A DNA stretch of 64,000 nt from Saprospiraceae bacterium (GTDB lineage Bacteria > Bacteroidota > Bacteroidia > Chitinophagales > Saprospiraceae): NCBI GenBank assembly GCA_020627705.1, contig JAHDGJ010000017.1, positions 1-64,000 on the forward strand, written 5' to 3'. Of the stretch, positions 9,491 through 17,728 are shown in pieces (position 1 is the stretch's first letter; each line of letters opens with the position of its first letter). Under the pieces are notes generated by a model. The model was not told the DNA's origin, did not search any database, and saw only the letters and a list, made by a program, of their open reading frames with translations. Position numbers and translations under genes: made by a program.

Positions 9491-9835
9491 ATGGCAGAAA
9501 CCGTAGTACATCCAATAAAAATTACAGCGACCGCATTGACTCAGTTAAAGCGCATTATGCAAGAGCAAAACATACCAGCAGGCCATGGTCTGAGGGTTGG
9601 TGTTAAAGGTGGCGGTTGTTCGGGTTTCTCATACATCTTAGGCTTTGACAAAAAGAAAGAAGCTGACCAAGAATTTGAAATTGATGGTATGTCCGTTTTT
9701 ATGGAAAAAGCCCACTCCCTGTATCTTTTAGGAATGGAAATAGATTGGGTTGAGGGTCTAAACAATCGAGGATTTTCCTTCAATAATCCAAACGCAAACG
9801 ATACATGCGGTTGTGGTACTAGTTTTTCAGCCTAA
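9491..9835 (+). CDS. A-type iron-sulfur carrier (IscA/ErpA/SufA family)
   Basis: The protein binds Fe-S clusters and passes them to apo-proteins during cluster biogenesis in the cytoplasm. The three conserved cysteines are present, in GGGCSG near residue 40 and TCGCGTSF at the C-terminus. The 114-residue length fits the family. I chose the ATG giving MAETVVHPIKI over an upstream TTG, because that TTG lies inside the predicted -7 promoter element. Its 3' end meets the convergent small sorting-domain gene with only 2 bases between. Which A-type subfamily it belongs to cannot be decided by eye. Confidence 0.95.
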   Translation: MAETVVHPIKITATALTQLKRIMQEQNIPAGHGLRVGVKGGGCSGFSYILGFDKKKEADQEFEIDGMSVFMEKAHSLYLLGMEIDWVEGLNNRGFSFNNPNANDTCGCGTSFSA

Positions 9836-9837
9836 GT

Positions 9838-10191
9838 TTAAATATCAACAATAGCCAATCGTAATACTCTCAGGTATTCTCCATTTGGCTTCGATATACA
9901 AAACAAATACGTCCCCTTATTTAAAAAACTTACATCCAGTCTTTTAAGGTCCGCAGTAATTTCTTTACTCCACAAAGTTTTACCGATAATGTTATTTATC
10001 GATATCAAATATTTTGGTTGTCCTAACTGATCCAAGTTTAATTGCAAGCTGCCATAACTTGGATTGGGAGATATCAATTCTTGCGATGTGTTGTTTTGTT
10101 TCTCATCAAATTCATCAAGCGATCTTTGCGGAGATTGTCCAATCATCGAAACAGAAAAGAAAAGAAAAACAAGTAGAAGTTGGGCTTTCAC
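9838..10191 (-). CDS. Minimal T9SS sorting-domain protein with almost no cargo
   Basis: The 117-residue product has a signal peptide (1 to about 19, ending SMIGQ), about 20 polar residues (SPQRSLDEFDEKQNNTSQEL), then a type A T9SS sorting domain that fills the rest (ISPNPSYGSLQLNL to YLRVLRLAIVDI). In known T9SS substrates this domain follows a folded cargo and is removed by the PorU sortase. Here the released part would be only a short peptide. It may be a degenerate remnant, a decoy, or a genuinely tiny secreted peptide. It starts 4 bases after the ABC transporter stop codon, so it is probably the last gene of the fabH-efp-acc transcript or of the transporter unit. Confidence 0.8.
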   Translation of the reverse strand: MKAQLLLVFLFFSVSMIGQSPQRSLDEFDEKQNNTSQELISPNPSYGSLQLNLDQLGQPKYLISINNIIGKTLWSKEITADLKRLDVSFLNKGTYLFCISKPNGEYLRVLRLAIVDI

Positions 10192-10195
10192 TGTA

Positions 10196-11998
10196 TCAAA
10201 ACGTTTGCATGTCTACCAATCTTTTATAAAAAGTAGACTTTTCTAGTAATTGTTGATGGGAACCTTGCCCCGTTATTTTTCCTTCCTCTAAAATATAAAT
10301 TCGATCGGCGTTTTTTATGGCAGATAACCTATGTGAAATGACGATAGCCGTTTTATCCTTCATGGCACTATCCAATGCCCTTTGTACCTTCTTTTCTGCC
10401 TGGGCATCTAAGGATGAAGTCGCTTCGTCAAGAATCAAAATTGGGGGATTCTCATAAACCGCTCGTGCGATACTTATACGTTGCTTCTGGCCTCCACTCA
10501 GTTTGTTTCCCTTGTCTCCTATGTTTGATTCCAAGCCCTTTTCCATTTGGTTAATGAAGTCAGTCGCAAAAGCTAAATCTGCCGCTTTATTCACCTTCCT
10601 TTGATCAAATGGCCTACTAAAAACGATGTTTTCTTTCACCGTATCGTTAAACAATAAAGTTTCTTGACTTACCAATCCAAACAGCGCGCGCAGGCTTTTG
10701 GGATCAATATCGGGATAGTTCACCCCATCAATAGACAAGGAACCCTCTGCCGCATCGAAAAAACGCATCAACAAATCCATAAGGGTTGTTTTACCTGAAC
10801 CTGACACCCCAACGAAAGCAATTTTTTCTCCTTTCTTTATTTCAAAATCTAATCCCTGCAATACTTTGGGCCCATCTTGGTGATAAGAAAAACTTAAAGC
10901 CTCCGCTCGAATGGCATTTTCGAAAGACAAAATTTTCTGATTCCCTTTTTGCAATATATGGTCACCATCCATTTGTATTATTTCTTCTACTCTATCCATA
11001 GCAGCCATACCCTTTTGTATCGAATAATATGCTGAAGAAAAAGATTTTGACGGTTCAATTACATTGTAAAAAGCAAAAATGAACGCGAAAAAAGTTTCTG
11101 GCATCATCGCGTTTTGGAAGACCAAATTAGAGCCATACCACATCAAAACAGCTACTACAGATACCCCCAAAAATTCAGACAGCGGCGAAGACAAATCTCT
11201 TCTTCGCAACAACTTGGTTAGCAGTCGATTATATCGCGAATTGTACATTTCGAATTTGCCCTTTAAAAAATCTTTAGCATTGAATGCCTTCATCTCTCGA
11301 ACACCTGATAGGCTTTCCTCTACATGACTTCCCATGGTCGCTATGGTAGCTTGAGCTTGTAGGGATTGTTTTTTTAAGGCTCTAGAAATGGTGCCAATAA
11401 CGAGTGCGGTAAATAAGAGAAGCAACAAAGTAAATAAACTTAAACTTGGGCTGATGTAAAACATAAAAGCCAGACTCCCAATGATTAAGATCGGAGCTTT
11501 AAAAATTACTTCGATGACTTTCAGAATGCTTTGATCTAGTTCTTGAATGTCTACCGTAATTCTAGATATTAAATCACCTCTTCTTTCATTCGAATGGAAG
11601 CTCATTGGCAGATCCAAGTACTTTTGATAAAGTTCACTTCTGATATCCTGTACTACGCCATTGCGCAAAGGCGCCATGAAAAACATTGCTAGATATCGAA
11701 ACAGGTTCTTTAAAAAAAAGACACCTACCAAACTAAAGCAAACAAACATCAGGGCGTACTGTTTGCCATTGGTTTGAATTAGGCTTAAAAATTTGGATTC
11801 AAACCATTGAACCACTGTAATAGAGTCTTCCAACTGATTGGACTCAGGAATCCGTTCAAATAAGACTTGAAAAAATGGAATGATCATAGGGATACTGATG
11901 ATCGTGAAAATAGCCATCAGTATTTGGCAAAGTATAGAGGCCCATAAAAAAGAACTGTACTTTCTTGTACGCTTGAGTAGCTTCCAGAAAGAATTCAT
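10196..11998 (-). CDS. MsbA-like ABC exporter (fused permease and ATPase)
   Basis: This is a 600-residue half-transporter. Six hydrophobic helices fill about residues 15-320 and the nucleotide-binding domain follows, with Walker A GVSGSGKTTL, signature LSGGQKQRISIARA, Walker B ILILDEATSSLD and the H-loop ISHRLS. It should act as a homodimer in the inner membrane. The closest functional guess is lipid or lipid A-type export (MsbA family), but drug or peptide export cannot be excluded. It lies 6 bases after accC, so it is coupled to fatty-acid initiation genes, which suits a lipid role. Confidence 0.93.
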   Translation of the reverse strand: MNSFWKLLKRTRKYSSFLWASILCQILMAIFTIISIPMIIPFFQVLFERIPESNQLEDSITVVQWFESKFLSLIQTNGKQYALMFVCFSLVGVFFLKNLFRYLAMFFMAPLRNGVVQDIRSELYQKYLDLPMSFHSNERRGDLISRITVDIQELDQSILKVIEVIFKAPILIIGSLAFMFYISPSLSLFTLLLLLFTALVIGTISRALKKQSLQAQATIATMGSHVEESLSGVREMKAFNAKDFLKGKFEMYNSRYNRLLTKLLRRRDLSSPLSEFLGVSVVAVLMWYGSNLVFQNAMMPETFFAFIFAFYNVIEPSKSFSSAYYSIQKGMAAMDRVEEIIQMDGDHILQKGNQKILSFENAIRAEALSFSYHQDGPKVLQGLDFEIKKGEKIAFVGVSGSGKTTLMDLLMRFFDAAEGSLSIDGVNYPDIDPKSLRALFGLVSQETLLFNDTVKENIVFSRPFDQRKVNKAADLAFATDFINQMEKGLESNIGDKGNKLSGGQKQRISIARAVYENPPILILDEATSSLDAQAEKKVQRALDSAMKDKTAIVISHRLSAIKNADRIYILEEGKITGQGSHQQLLEKSTFYKRLVDMQTF

Positions 11999-12004
11999 AT
12001 GGAT

Positions 12005-13387
12005 CTAACTTTGGTTTTCCTCTCCTAAATCAAAATCGTTTATAAATCCTGTATTAAAATTACCTGAGCGGAAATTCTCATCCAGCATGAGTTTTTTGTG
12101 AAAAGGAATCGTCGTTTTGATGCCTTCCACTATAAATTCGTCCAATGCACGTTGCATCTTTTTTATGCATTCCTCTCGAGTTTCAGCTCGGCAAATCAAC
12201 TTTGCAATCATGGAATCATAAAAAGGAGGAACTCTATATCCCGCATACACATGAGTATCAACTCTGACTCCATGGCCTTTAGAGCTATGGAAAGAATTTA
12301 TAGCTCCTGGACTTGGTCTAAAATCATTGTATGGATCCTCAGCATTAATTCGACATTCGATAGCGTGCATCTGAGGGTAATAATGTTTGCCCGTCAATTT
12401 GAAACCAGCAGCTACTTTTATTTGCTCTTTGATTAAATCTCTATCGATGACCTCTTCTGTTACCGGATGCTCTACTTGGATACGAGTATTCATTTCCATG
12501 AAATAGAATTTTCGGTATTTATCCACCAAAAATTCTACCGTACCAACGCCTTCGTAATCAATGGCTTTACCGGCCTTAACTGCTGCTGCTCCCATTTTCT
12601 TACGGAGTGCATCTGTCATAAATGGTGAAGGACATTCTTCTACCAACTTTTGATGCCTACGTTGAATACTGCAATCCCTTTCGGATAAATGAACAACCTT
12701 GCCGTATTGGTCTCCAATGATTTGAAATTCGATATGTCGTGGTTCTTCAACAAATTTTTCGACATACATGCCATCATTTCCAAATGATGCCGCAGCCTCT
12801 TTTCTTGCACTGTTCCAAGCAGCCTCAAATTCTTCATCGTTCCATATGATACGCATTCCTTTACCACCTCCACCAGCTGTCGCTTTAAGCATCACTGGAT
12901 ATCCGATTTTCTTTGAAATTTTTTGGCCCTCTTCTACAGATTTTAGCAAGCCCTCACTTCCAGGAACTACAGGAACTTTGGCCTTAATCATGGTCTCTTT
13001 GGCTGTTATTTTATCGCCCATGGACTTCATCATAGCTGAAGATGGTCCGATAAACTTGACGCCATATTCTGTACAGATTTCTGCAAAGTCTGCGTTTTCG
13101 GCTAAGAATCCATACCCCGGATGAACGGCATCGGAGTTTGTGATTTCTACAGCCGCCATGATTTTAGGTATACTCAAATACGAGTCTGTGCTGCTGGCAG
13201 GTCCGATACATACCGCTTCATCTGCAAACCGAACATGCAAGCTTTCTTTGTCTGCCGTAGAATATACTGCGACGGTACCAATACCCATTTCCTTACAAGT
13301 TCTGATTATCCGAAGGGCTATTTCGCCTCTATTCGCGATAAGAACCTTTTTAAATAATTTGGGTTCTATTTTACGTTTTCTAGCCAT
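12005..13387 (-). CDS. accC: Acetyl-CoA carboxylase, biotin carboxylase subunit
   Basis: AccC carboxylates biotin on AccB using ATP and bicarbonate, the first half-reaction of malonyl-CoA formation. The N-terminal [14 protein letters not shown], the ATP-grasp glycine loop [13 protein letters not shown], and the active-site region [15 protein letters not shown] are all intact. The length of 460 residues fits the single-subunit form. The N-terminus has a short basic extension ([12 protein letters not shown]). It overlaps the end of accB by 8 bases, implying translational coupling and balanced subunit supply. Confidence 0.98.
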   Translation of the reverse strand: MARKRKIEPKLFKKVLIANRGEIALRIIRTCKEMGIGTVAVYSTADKESLHVRFADEAVCIGPASSTDSYLSIPKIMAAVEITNSDAVHPGYGFLAENADFAEICTEYGVKFIGPSSAMMKSMGDKITAKETMIKAKVPVVPGSEGLLKSVEEGQKISKKIGYPVMLKATAGGGGKGMRIIWNDEEFEAAWNSARKEAAASFGNDGMYVEKFVEEPRHIEFQIIGDQYGKVVHLSERDCSIQRRHQKLVEECPSPFMTDALRKKMGAAAVKAGKAIDYEGVGTVEFLVDKYRKFYFMEMNTRIQVEHPVTEEVIDRDLIKEQIKVAAGFKLTGKHYYPQMHAIECRINAEDPYNDFRPSPGAINSFHSSKGHGVRVDTHVYAGYRVPPFYDSMIAKLICRAETREECIKKMQRALDEFIVEGIKTTIPFHKKLMLDENFRSGNFNTGFINDFDLGEENQS

Positions 13388-13880
13388 TTGGATCTACTAA
13401 GAAAAGAACTTGATCATATTCAACAGGTGAAGCGTCTTCGATAAGTACCTTAACGACTTTTCCACTTACTTCACTTTCTATTTCGTTAAAGAGCTTCATG
13501 GCCTCGACAATACACACCACACTTCCTTCACTAATGCTATCGCCTACTTTGACAAACGCAGGTTTATCTGGACTAGCAGATCTATAAAATGTCCCAACCA
13601 TAGGCGATTTAACCTCAACCAAATTTGCGTTTGATTCAGCCTTAGCCTCTGTGGGTGCAGGCGCTGCCACTTGTTCCTTCACAGGTGCTGCTGTTGCTTG
13701 TTGCACTATAGGTGCTTGTTGCATAGGCATTGGCGCAGCAGATACCACTTGTTGGTTCACACTCTTTCTATACTTTTTAGTCCGTATAGAAATCTCAAAA
13801 TCTTTTTTCTTTAGTTTAACTTCTGTCAAATTGGATTTTCCAACCAATCTGATCAATTCTTGAATCTCTTTGAAAGTCAT
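13380..13880 (-). CDS. accB: Acetyl-CoA carboxylase biotin carboxyl carrier protein
   Basis: AccB carries the biotin that shuttles CO2 between AccC and the carboxyltransferase. The C-terminal biotinyl domain has the motif VEAMKLF with the biotin-accepting lysine near residue 128. An Ala/Pro/Gln-rich flexible linker (about 45-88) joins it to an N-terminal helical segment that starts [16 protein letters not shown], typical of the family. It follows efp by 3 bases and overlaps accC. Confidence 0.97.
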   Translation of the reverse strand: MTFKEIQELIRLVGKSNLTEVKLKKKDFEISIRTKKYRKSVNQQVVSAAPMPMQQAPIVQQATAAPVKEQVAAPAPTEAKAESNANLVEVKSPMVGTFYRSASPDKPAFVKVGDSISEGSVVCIVEAMKLFNEIESEVSGKVVKVLIEDASPVEYDQVLFLVDPNG

Positions 13881-13883
13881 ACT

Positions 13884-14450
13884 CTATGATTTGATTCTTT
13901 CTACATACGATCCATTTCTGGTATCGATTTTAATTTTATCTCCAGTGTTGATAAAGATAGGAACTTTTATTTCTGCTCCAGTTTCTACCGTGGCTGGTTT
14001 TGTTACGTTTGTAGCTGTATCACCTCTCACCCCAGGCTCGGTATAGGTAACTTCCATTACGATATATTGGGGCATTTCCATCGTGAGAGGCTCATTTGTT
14101 TCTGCATTCATTAATACATCAACATTCATACCTTCATTTAAAAGTTTGGGCTGATCAATCAAACTTTCTGCTAAACTCGTTTGATCAAAAGTTTCGTTAT
14201 CCATAAAGTGATACCCCATATCGTCTTTGTATAAAAATTGATATTTTCTTCTTTCGATTCGGACAATATCAATTTTATGACTTGAAGGCCAAGTGTTATC
14301 CACCACCTTACCATTAGTCAAACTTTTTAATTTGGTTCTTACAAATGCTGGACCCTTTCCAGGCTTCACGTGCAAGAATTCAACAACTTTGTAAATATCA
14401 TTATTATGCTTAAGGCACAACCCATTTTTCATTTCCGAGAGGCTTCCCAT
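13884..14450 (-). CDS. efp: Translation elongation factor P
   Basis: EF-P relieves ribosome stalling at proline runs. The 188-residue protein has the KOW-like N-terminal domain with the exposed loop HVKPGKGPAF, whose lysine is at the site modified in many bacteria, followed by two OB-fold domains ending in KIDTRNGSYVERIKS. The efp-accB-accC linkage is common in Bacteroidota. An exact -7 element (TATCTTTG, 14469-14476 on the minus strand) lies 18 bases before the start, so efp-acc can be transcribed independently of fabH. Confidence 0.98.
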   Translation of the reverse strand: MGSLSEMKNGLCLKHNNDIYKVVEFLHVKPGKGPAFVRTKLKSLTNGKVVDNTWPSSHKIDIVRIERRKYQFLYKDDMGYHFMDNETFDQTSLAESLIDQPKLLNEGMNVDVLMNAETNEPLTMEMPQYIVMEVTYTEPGVRGDTATNVTKPATVETGAEIKVPIFINTGDKIKIDTRNGSYVERIKS

Positions 14451-14468
14451 GCTATATTATTTTGCGTG

Positions 14469-14476
14469 CAAAGATA
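14469..14476 (-). promoter_or_regulatory. Putative -7 element of the efp-accB-accC promoter
   Basis: TATCTTTG on the minus strand is an exact TAnnTTTG match located 18 bases before the efp start codon, in the 51-base gap after fabH. I see no clear TTG at the -33 position, so the call rests on one element. Confidence 0.45.
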
Positions 14477-14501
14477 AACTTTATTGATTCTGATTAAAGA
14501 C

Positions 14502-15491
14502 TTAGTAGGCCCAAGTTAAATAAGTCGAGCCCCATGTAAATCCCCCACCAAAAGCGGTTAAAACAATTTTATCGCCTTTTTTCAACTGGTTTTCGTATTC
14601 ATTGAGGCAAATAGGCAAGGTCCCTGCCGTAGTATTGCCAAATTTTTCGATGGTAATCATGACCTTTTCTTTAGGAAAATCCAACATATTGGCGACAGAA
14701 TCGATGATTCTTAAGTTCGCTTGATGCGGAACAAGCCAAGTTAAATTGTCGTTGGTCAATTTGTTTCTCTCCATGACTCGTTTAACCGTATCACTCATCC
14801 CATTCACGGCTGCTTTAAACACTGGTTTGCCGTTTTGATGCACGTAATGCAATTTTTGGTCAACGGTGTCGTGGCTCGCTGGGTTTATGGACCCACCACC
14901 TGGTTGATATAAAAATTCGACCCCAGATCCATCTCCGTGAAAAATTGAATCATGAATCCCAAAGTCATTTGAACTTGGCTCCAACAAAACTGCTCCTGCC
15001 CCATCGCCAAAGATTACGCAGGTTGTACGATCTTCATAATTGACTATACTGGACATCATATCCGCACCAATCACAATAACCTTCTTATACATTCCAGTTT
15101 CGATATACTTGGCTCCCGTAGTCAACGCGTACAAAAACCCAGAACAGGCTGCATTTAAATCAAAGCAAAATGCCTTTTTAATGCCACACTTCATGGCTGC
15201 TAGATTGGCCGTATCGGGGAAATTATAATCTGCCGTTACCGTTGCGCAGACAACCATTTCGATGTCTAGCGGATCCGTATTTGTCTTTTCCAGCAAATCC
15301 TTAATCGCGCCGGCTGCCATATCAGATGTTGCCTTTCCTTTTTCGTTCATCAAATGCCTTTGATGAATCCCTGTGCGGGTTCGGATCCATTCATCCGAAG
15401 TGTCCACTATTTTTTCAAGATCCGCATTGGTAACAATGTTATCGGGAAGATAAGCACCGACACCTGTTATCGCCGCTGTTTGCAATTGCAT
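14502..15491 (-). CDS. fabH: 3-oxoacyl-ACP synthase III (KAS III)
   Basis: FabH condenses acetyl-CoA (or a branched acyl-CoA) with malonyl-ACP to start fatty-acid synthesis. The Cys-His-Asn triad is visible: Cys116 in NAACSGFLYAL, His256 in LVPHQANLRI and Asn286 in KFGNTTAGTLP. The length of 329 residues is standard. In many Bacteroidota rpmF and plsX come just before fabH. Here they are absent and fabH is preceded by a 277-base AT-rich gap. Downstream genes supply malonyl-CoA (accB, accC), which makes functional sense. Confidence 0.97.
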   Translation of the reverse strand: MQLQTAAITGVGAYLPDNIVTNADLEKIVDTSDEWIRTRTGIHQRHLMNEKGKATSDMAAGAIKDLLEKTNTDPLDIEMVVCATVTADYNFPDTANLAAMKCGIKKAFCFDLNAACSGFLYALTTGAKYIETGMYKKVIVIGADMMSSIVNYEDRTTCVIFGDGAGAVLLEPSSNDFGIHDSIFHGDGSGVEFLYQPGGGSINPASHDTVDQKLHYVHQNGKPVFKAAVNGMSDTVKRVMERNKLTNDNLTWLVPHQANLRIIDSVANMLDFPKEKVMITIEKFGNTTAGTLPICLNEYENQLKKGDKIVLTAFGGGFTWGSTYLTWAY

Positions 15492-15578
15492 GTAGTCTAT
15501 TTTAAGTAGCCGATGAAGTTATACAATTTATCTAACTACAGAAGTACGGCTAATAAAAAACAGCATATAAAATCTTAG

Positions 15579-15676
15579 GATTTATTTTTAACATTTAAAT
15601 ATTAAATAATATATAAATTATTGATATACAGCATTTAATACATTATAATTATAAATAATAAATGTTAAAATAAATC
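15579..15676. repeat. AT-rich inverted repeat between fabH and the thioredoxin-SPOR gene
   Basis: GATTTATTTTTAACATTTA (15579-15597) is matched by the inverted copy TAAATGTTAAAATAAATC (15659-15676), differing by one missing A. The spacer is about 61 bases of nearly pure A/T. It could form a long stem-loop or serve as paired protein-binding sites in the divergent intergenic region. The low base complexity makes some of the match easier to get by chance. Confidence 0.5.
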
Positions 15677-15757
15677 ATATTAAAATTATTTATAATGTGT
15701 TGGCACATTCCTTGATTTACAATAGCGAATTATCAATCAATCATTTAAATATTAAAT
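15592..15757 (+). repeat. Pair of 16-base direct repeats upstream of the thioredoxin-SPOR gene
   Basis: CATTTAAATATTAAAT occurs at 15592-15607 and again at 15742-15757, the second copy ending 11 bases before the chosen ATG. They may be binding sites for a regulator or just part of the AT-rich composition of the intergenic region. Confidence 0.5.
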
Positions 15758-15768
15758 TTTTAAGTAAT

Positions 15769-16596
15769 ATGAAGACAATAGTAAGTTACACTGGCGTTTT
15801 GACTGAAAGAAGTGTGTATACTGCCCTAATATTCCTTCTTTCTATGCTCTTTGCCAGTACAATAATGGCAACTGAGACAAATCCTGTCATTGACAGCAAA
15901 ACGGTAAACTTTTACAATGGTGATTTTAATAGTGCTCAATCCAAAGCTGGAAATGAAGGCAAGCTTTTCTTCCTAGATTTCTACGCTAATTGGTGTATGC
16001 CCTGCAAATGGATGGACCAAACGACATTTAGTGATAGTCGAGTAGCAAAACTGATGAATGCCAATTATGTGGCAATCAAGATGGACATAGATCAAGTAGA
16101 AGGTTTTGAATTAAAAAATAAATATGAGGTGCAATATTTACCTACAATGTTGATCTTTAATTCGGAAGGCAAACTTATCGATCGCATCGAAGAAACCATG
16201 CCGGCCAATAGATTATTATCCATTTTGGAGTCCCACAACCTCTCGGTTAATAAAAAACAAGTTTATTCACCAGTAGATACGACTGCACCTGTTAATTCCA
16301 ACCCAACAAAAAAGCAATCAACAACGGACAAAGACATATTCGAAAGATATTCGGCATCCAACATCAATCGCACTTTCAGACTTCAAATTGGTGTATATGA
16401 GGATTATGAAAATGCGTTTAAAGAAGTGAATGCCTTGAAGGAAGAATTTATAGATCCCATCATAGTATTAAATGACTATCACAATGGTGGAGTGAGATAC
16501 AAGATTATGTTAGGCGAATTTGATACTATCGAGGAAGCCGAAGGATTTAGAATAATCCTAGAGCGTGATTTTGGAAGAAATAGTATTGTTCAGTAA
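15769..16596 (+). CDS. Secreted thioredoxin-like protein fused to a SPOR domain
   Basis: The chosen ATG gives 275 residues, starting MKTIVSYTG with a hydrophobic export segment (about 18-34). An upstream in-frame start would add 24 residues containing no export signal. The thioredoxin fold (about 45-155) has the redox motif WCMPCKW (Cys76 and Cys79) and a cis-proline in YLPTMLIF. After a linker rich in Thr/Pro/Asn, a SPOR domain spans about 195-272 (RLQIGVYEDYENA to DFGRNS). SPOR domains bind denuded peptidoglycan glycans at division sites, so this is probably a periplasmic thiol-disulfide protein located at the septum. That location is an inference. Confidence 0.88.
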   Translation: MKTIVSYTGVLTERSVYTALIFLLSMLFASTIMATETNPVIDSKTVNFYNGDFNSAQSKAGNEGKLFFLDFYANWCMPCKWMDQTTFSDSRVAKLMNANYVAIKMDIDQVEGFELKNKYEVQYLPTMLIFNSEGKLIDRIEETMPANRLLSILESHNLSVNKKQVYSPVDTTAPVNSNPTKKQSTTDKDIFERYSASNINRTFRLQIGVYEDYENAFKEVNALKEEFIDPIIVLNDYHNGGVRYKIMLGEFDTIEEAEGFRIILERDFGRNSIVQ

Positions 16597-16603
16597 TAAA
16601 AAT

Positions 16604-16637
16604 GGAAGAGACTTTAGAACCTGGTCTCCTCTTTTTT
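16604..16637 (+). terminator. Probable terminator after the thioredoxin-SPOR gene
   Basis: GAGAC and GTCTC, extended through one mismatch, form a stem around an 11-base loop, followed by CCTCTTTTTT. It starts 8 bases past the stop codon. Confidence 0.6.
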
Positions 16638-16684
16638 AAATGATTTGATTGAACTTTCGTCCCTGCGACGGATTCGAGAATGAT

Positions 16685-16713
16685 AAAGCCACTTCTAACG
16701 AAGTGGCTTTTAT
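16685..16713 (+). terminator. Strong second rho-independent terminator
   Basis: A perfect 10-bp stem, AAAGCCACTT with AAGTGGCTTT, encloses the 6-base loop CTAACG and runs into a T-rich tail. It lies about 90 bases past the gene's stop codon and after the first terminator, so it acts as a back-up or closes a short untranslated transcript. Confidence 0.85.
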
Positions 16714-16943
16714 ATTTAGAGCAATTGATACATGGCATTTCCCTATTGCTCCTAATGTCGGTTATGGACATGTCCAGCTAGACATCAAAACTCCATCTAA
16801 ACCGGGAATTACGCCTACCACAATCAAATCAGCACACCAGCCCTCTCCTATTGTGAATCAGATTTGCAGATTCAAAAGTAGCTATTTTGATTAAATCTAA
16901 ATAAGTGTGTTCAAATTAAAATTGATTGTTGGATATTTGAGAA
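16714..16943. other. Gene-free stretch before acylphosphatase
   Basis: Together with the two terminators this is a 347-base non-coding gap. An 81-codon open frame crosses it on the plus strand, but it includes the perfect terminator hairpin, has no leader or family motif, and I do not accept it as a gene. No exact TAnnTTTG element is seen ahead of the acylphosphatase start, only a similar GGATATTTG. Confidence 0.5.
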
Positions 16944-17213
16944 GTGATTGCGATTGAAGCTACAATTTCAGGAAGAGTTCAAGGGGTTGCCTTTAGATAT
17001 TATTGTAAAACTAAGGCGGATGCGTTATCCATAAAAGGTATCGTGAAAAACGTAATTGATGGCACAGTAAAGTTGCAAGCACAAGGCCCAAAAGACAAGA
17101 TTCAATTGTTGTTGGACTGGTGCAAAATAGGGTCACCTGCTGGAGAAGTAAAGAAGGTGGTCGTAACTCCAATAGAATTATTTAACCCCAAGGAATTTTC
17201 TATTTTGAGGTGA
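16944..17213 (+). CDS. Acylphosphatase
   Basis: This small enzyme (89 residues) hydrolyses carboxyl-phosphate bonds. The active-site arginine is in GRVQGVAFRYY and the asparagine in GIVKNVIDGTV, both diagnostic. Translation appears to start at GTG, giving MIAIEATISGRVQG. No in-frame ATG precedes the catalytic loop. The next gene starts one base after this stop codon, so the two are likely co-transcribed. Confidence 0.93.
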   Translation: MIAIEATISGRVQGVAFRYYCKTKADALSIKGIVKNVIDGTVKLQAQGPKDKIQLLLDWCKIGSPAGEVKKVVVTPIELFNPKEFSILR

Positions 17214-17214
17214 T

Positions 17215-17661
17215 ATGGATCCCAAAGTTGCGTATATAAAATCAGAAAAAAAGATTTGCACTTTTATGTTAGTGCTGGGTGTTGCTTTTGTAGTCCTGTT
17301 GTTTTGCAGGAATGCAATTGGACTTCAATATTATTTTTTCTTTACAACCCTAGGCACTTTTGGGATTGTCTTTTGTGTGTACTACATCTGGAGATGGCTA
17401 CAACTAAAGAAGGTGCAGACATTTGATGCTACACTACTCAAACAACATTTAGAAGTACAAAAACAAAGAGTAGAATCGCAGCGAAATATATTGCAATGGA
17501 TTATGCTTTTAGCTGGAATAAGCTTAATCATTGGATTTGTAGGTATTTATAAATCTGTGTTGGGTGGAACCTCTTTGGCGGTACTTTTTGCCTGCGCTCT
17601 GTGGTTTTCAGCTGAATTGTTTTCCGAATGGCACACCAAAGAATGTATGCGCAAGCATTAA
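17215..17661 (+). CDS. Small four-helix membrane protein of unknown function
   Basis: I do not recognise a family. The 148 residues contain about four hydrophobic segments (near 17-35, 40-60, 100-118 and 120-135), with a charged, coiled-coil-like connector between the second and third (LKQHLEVQKQRVESQ). An inner-membrane location is clear, the function is not. It follows acylphosphatase immediately. Confidence 0.7.
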   Translation: MDPKVAYIKSEKKICTFMLVLGVAFVVLLFCRNAIGLQYYFFFTTLGTFGIVFCVYYIWRWLQLKKVQTFDATLLKQHLEVQKQRVESQRNILQWIMLLAGISLIIGFVGIYKSVLGGTSLAVLFACALWFSAELFSEWHTKECMRKH

Positions 17662-17728
17662 CTTTTTTCATGCTTCACTCAACTCCAAGACGACACTTAA
17701 AGTTTAGGAAACCACTTAACTTAATTGG

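Noticed and set aside
15541-15768. CRISPR-like or satellite repeat array
   Set aside because: Only two short AT-rich copies exist and the spacers are not uniform.
16640-16684. tRNA or attachment-site remnant (GGATTCGAG string)
   Set aside because: There is no anticodon arm or acceptor pairing, and the neighbouring sequence is a terminator. It is kept only as a low-interest remark.
16649-16894. Open frame of 81 codons in the gap before acylphosphatase
   Set aside because: It runs through a perfect terminator hairpin, has no recognisable domain, leader or ribosome site, and an overlapping frame on the other strand is equally long.
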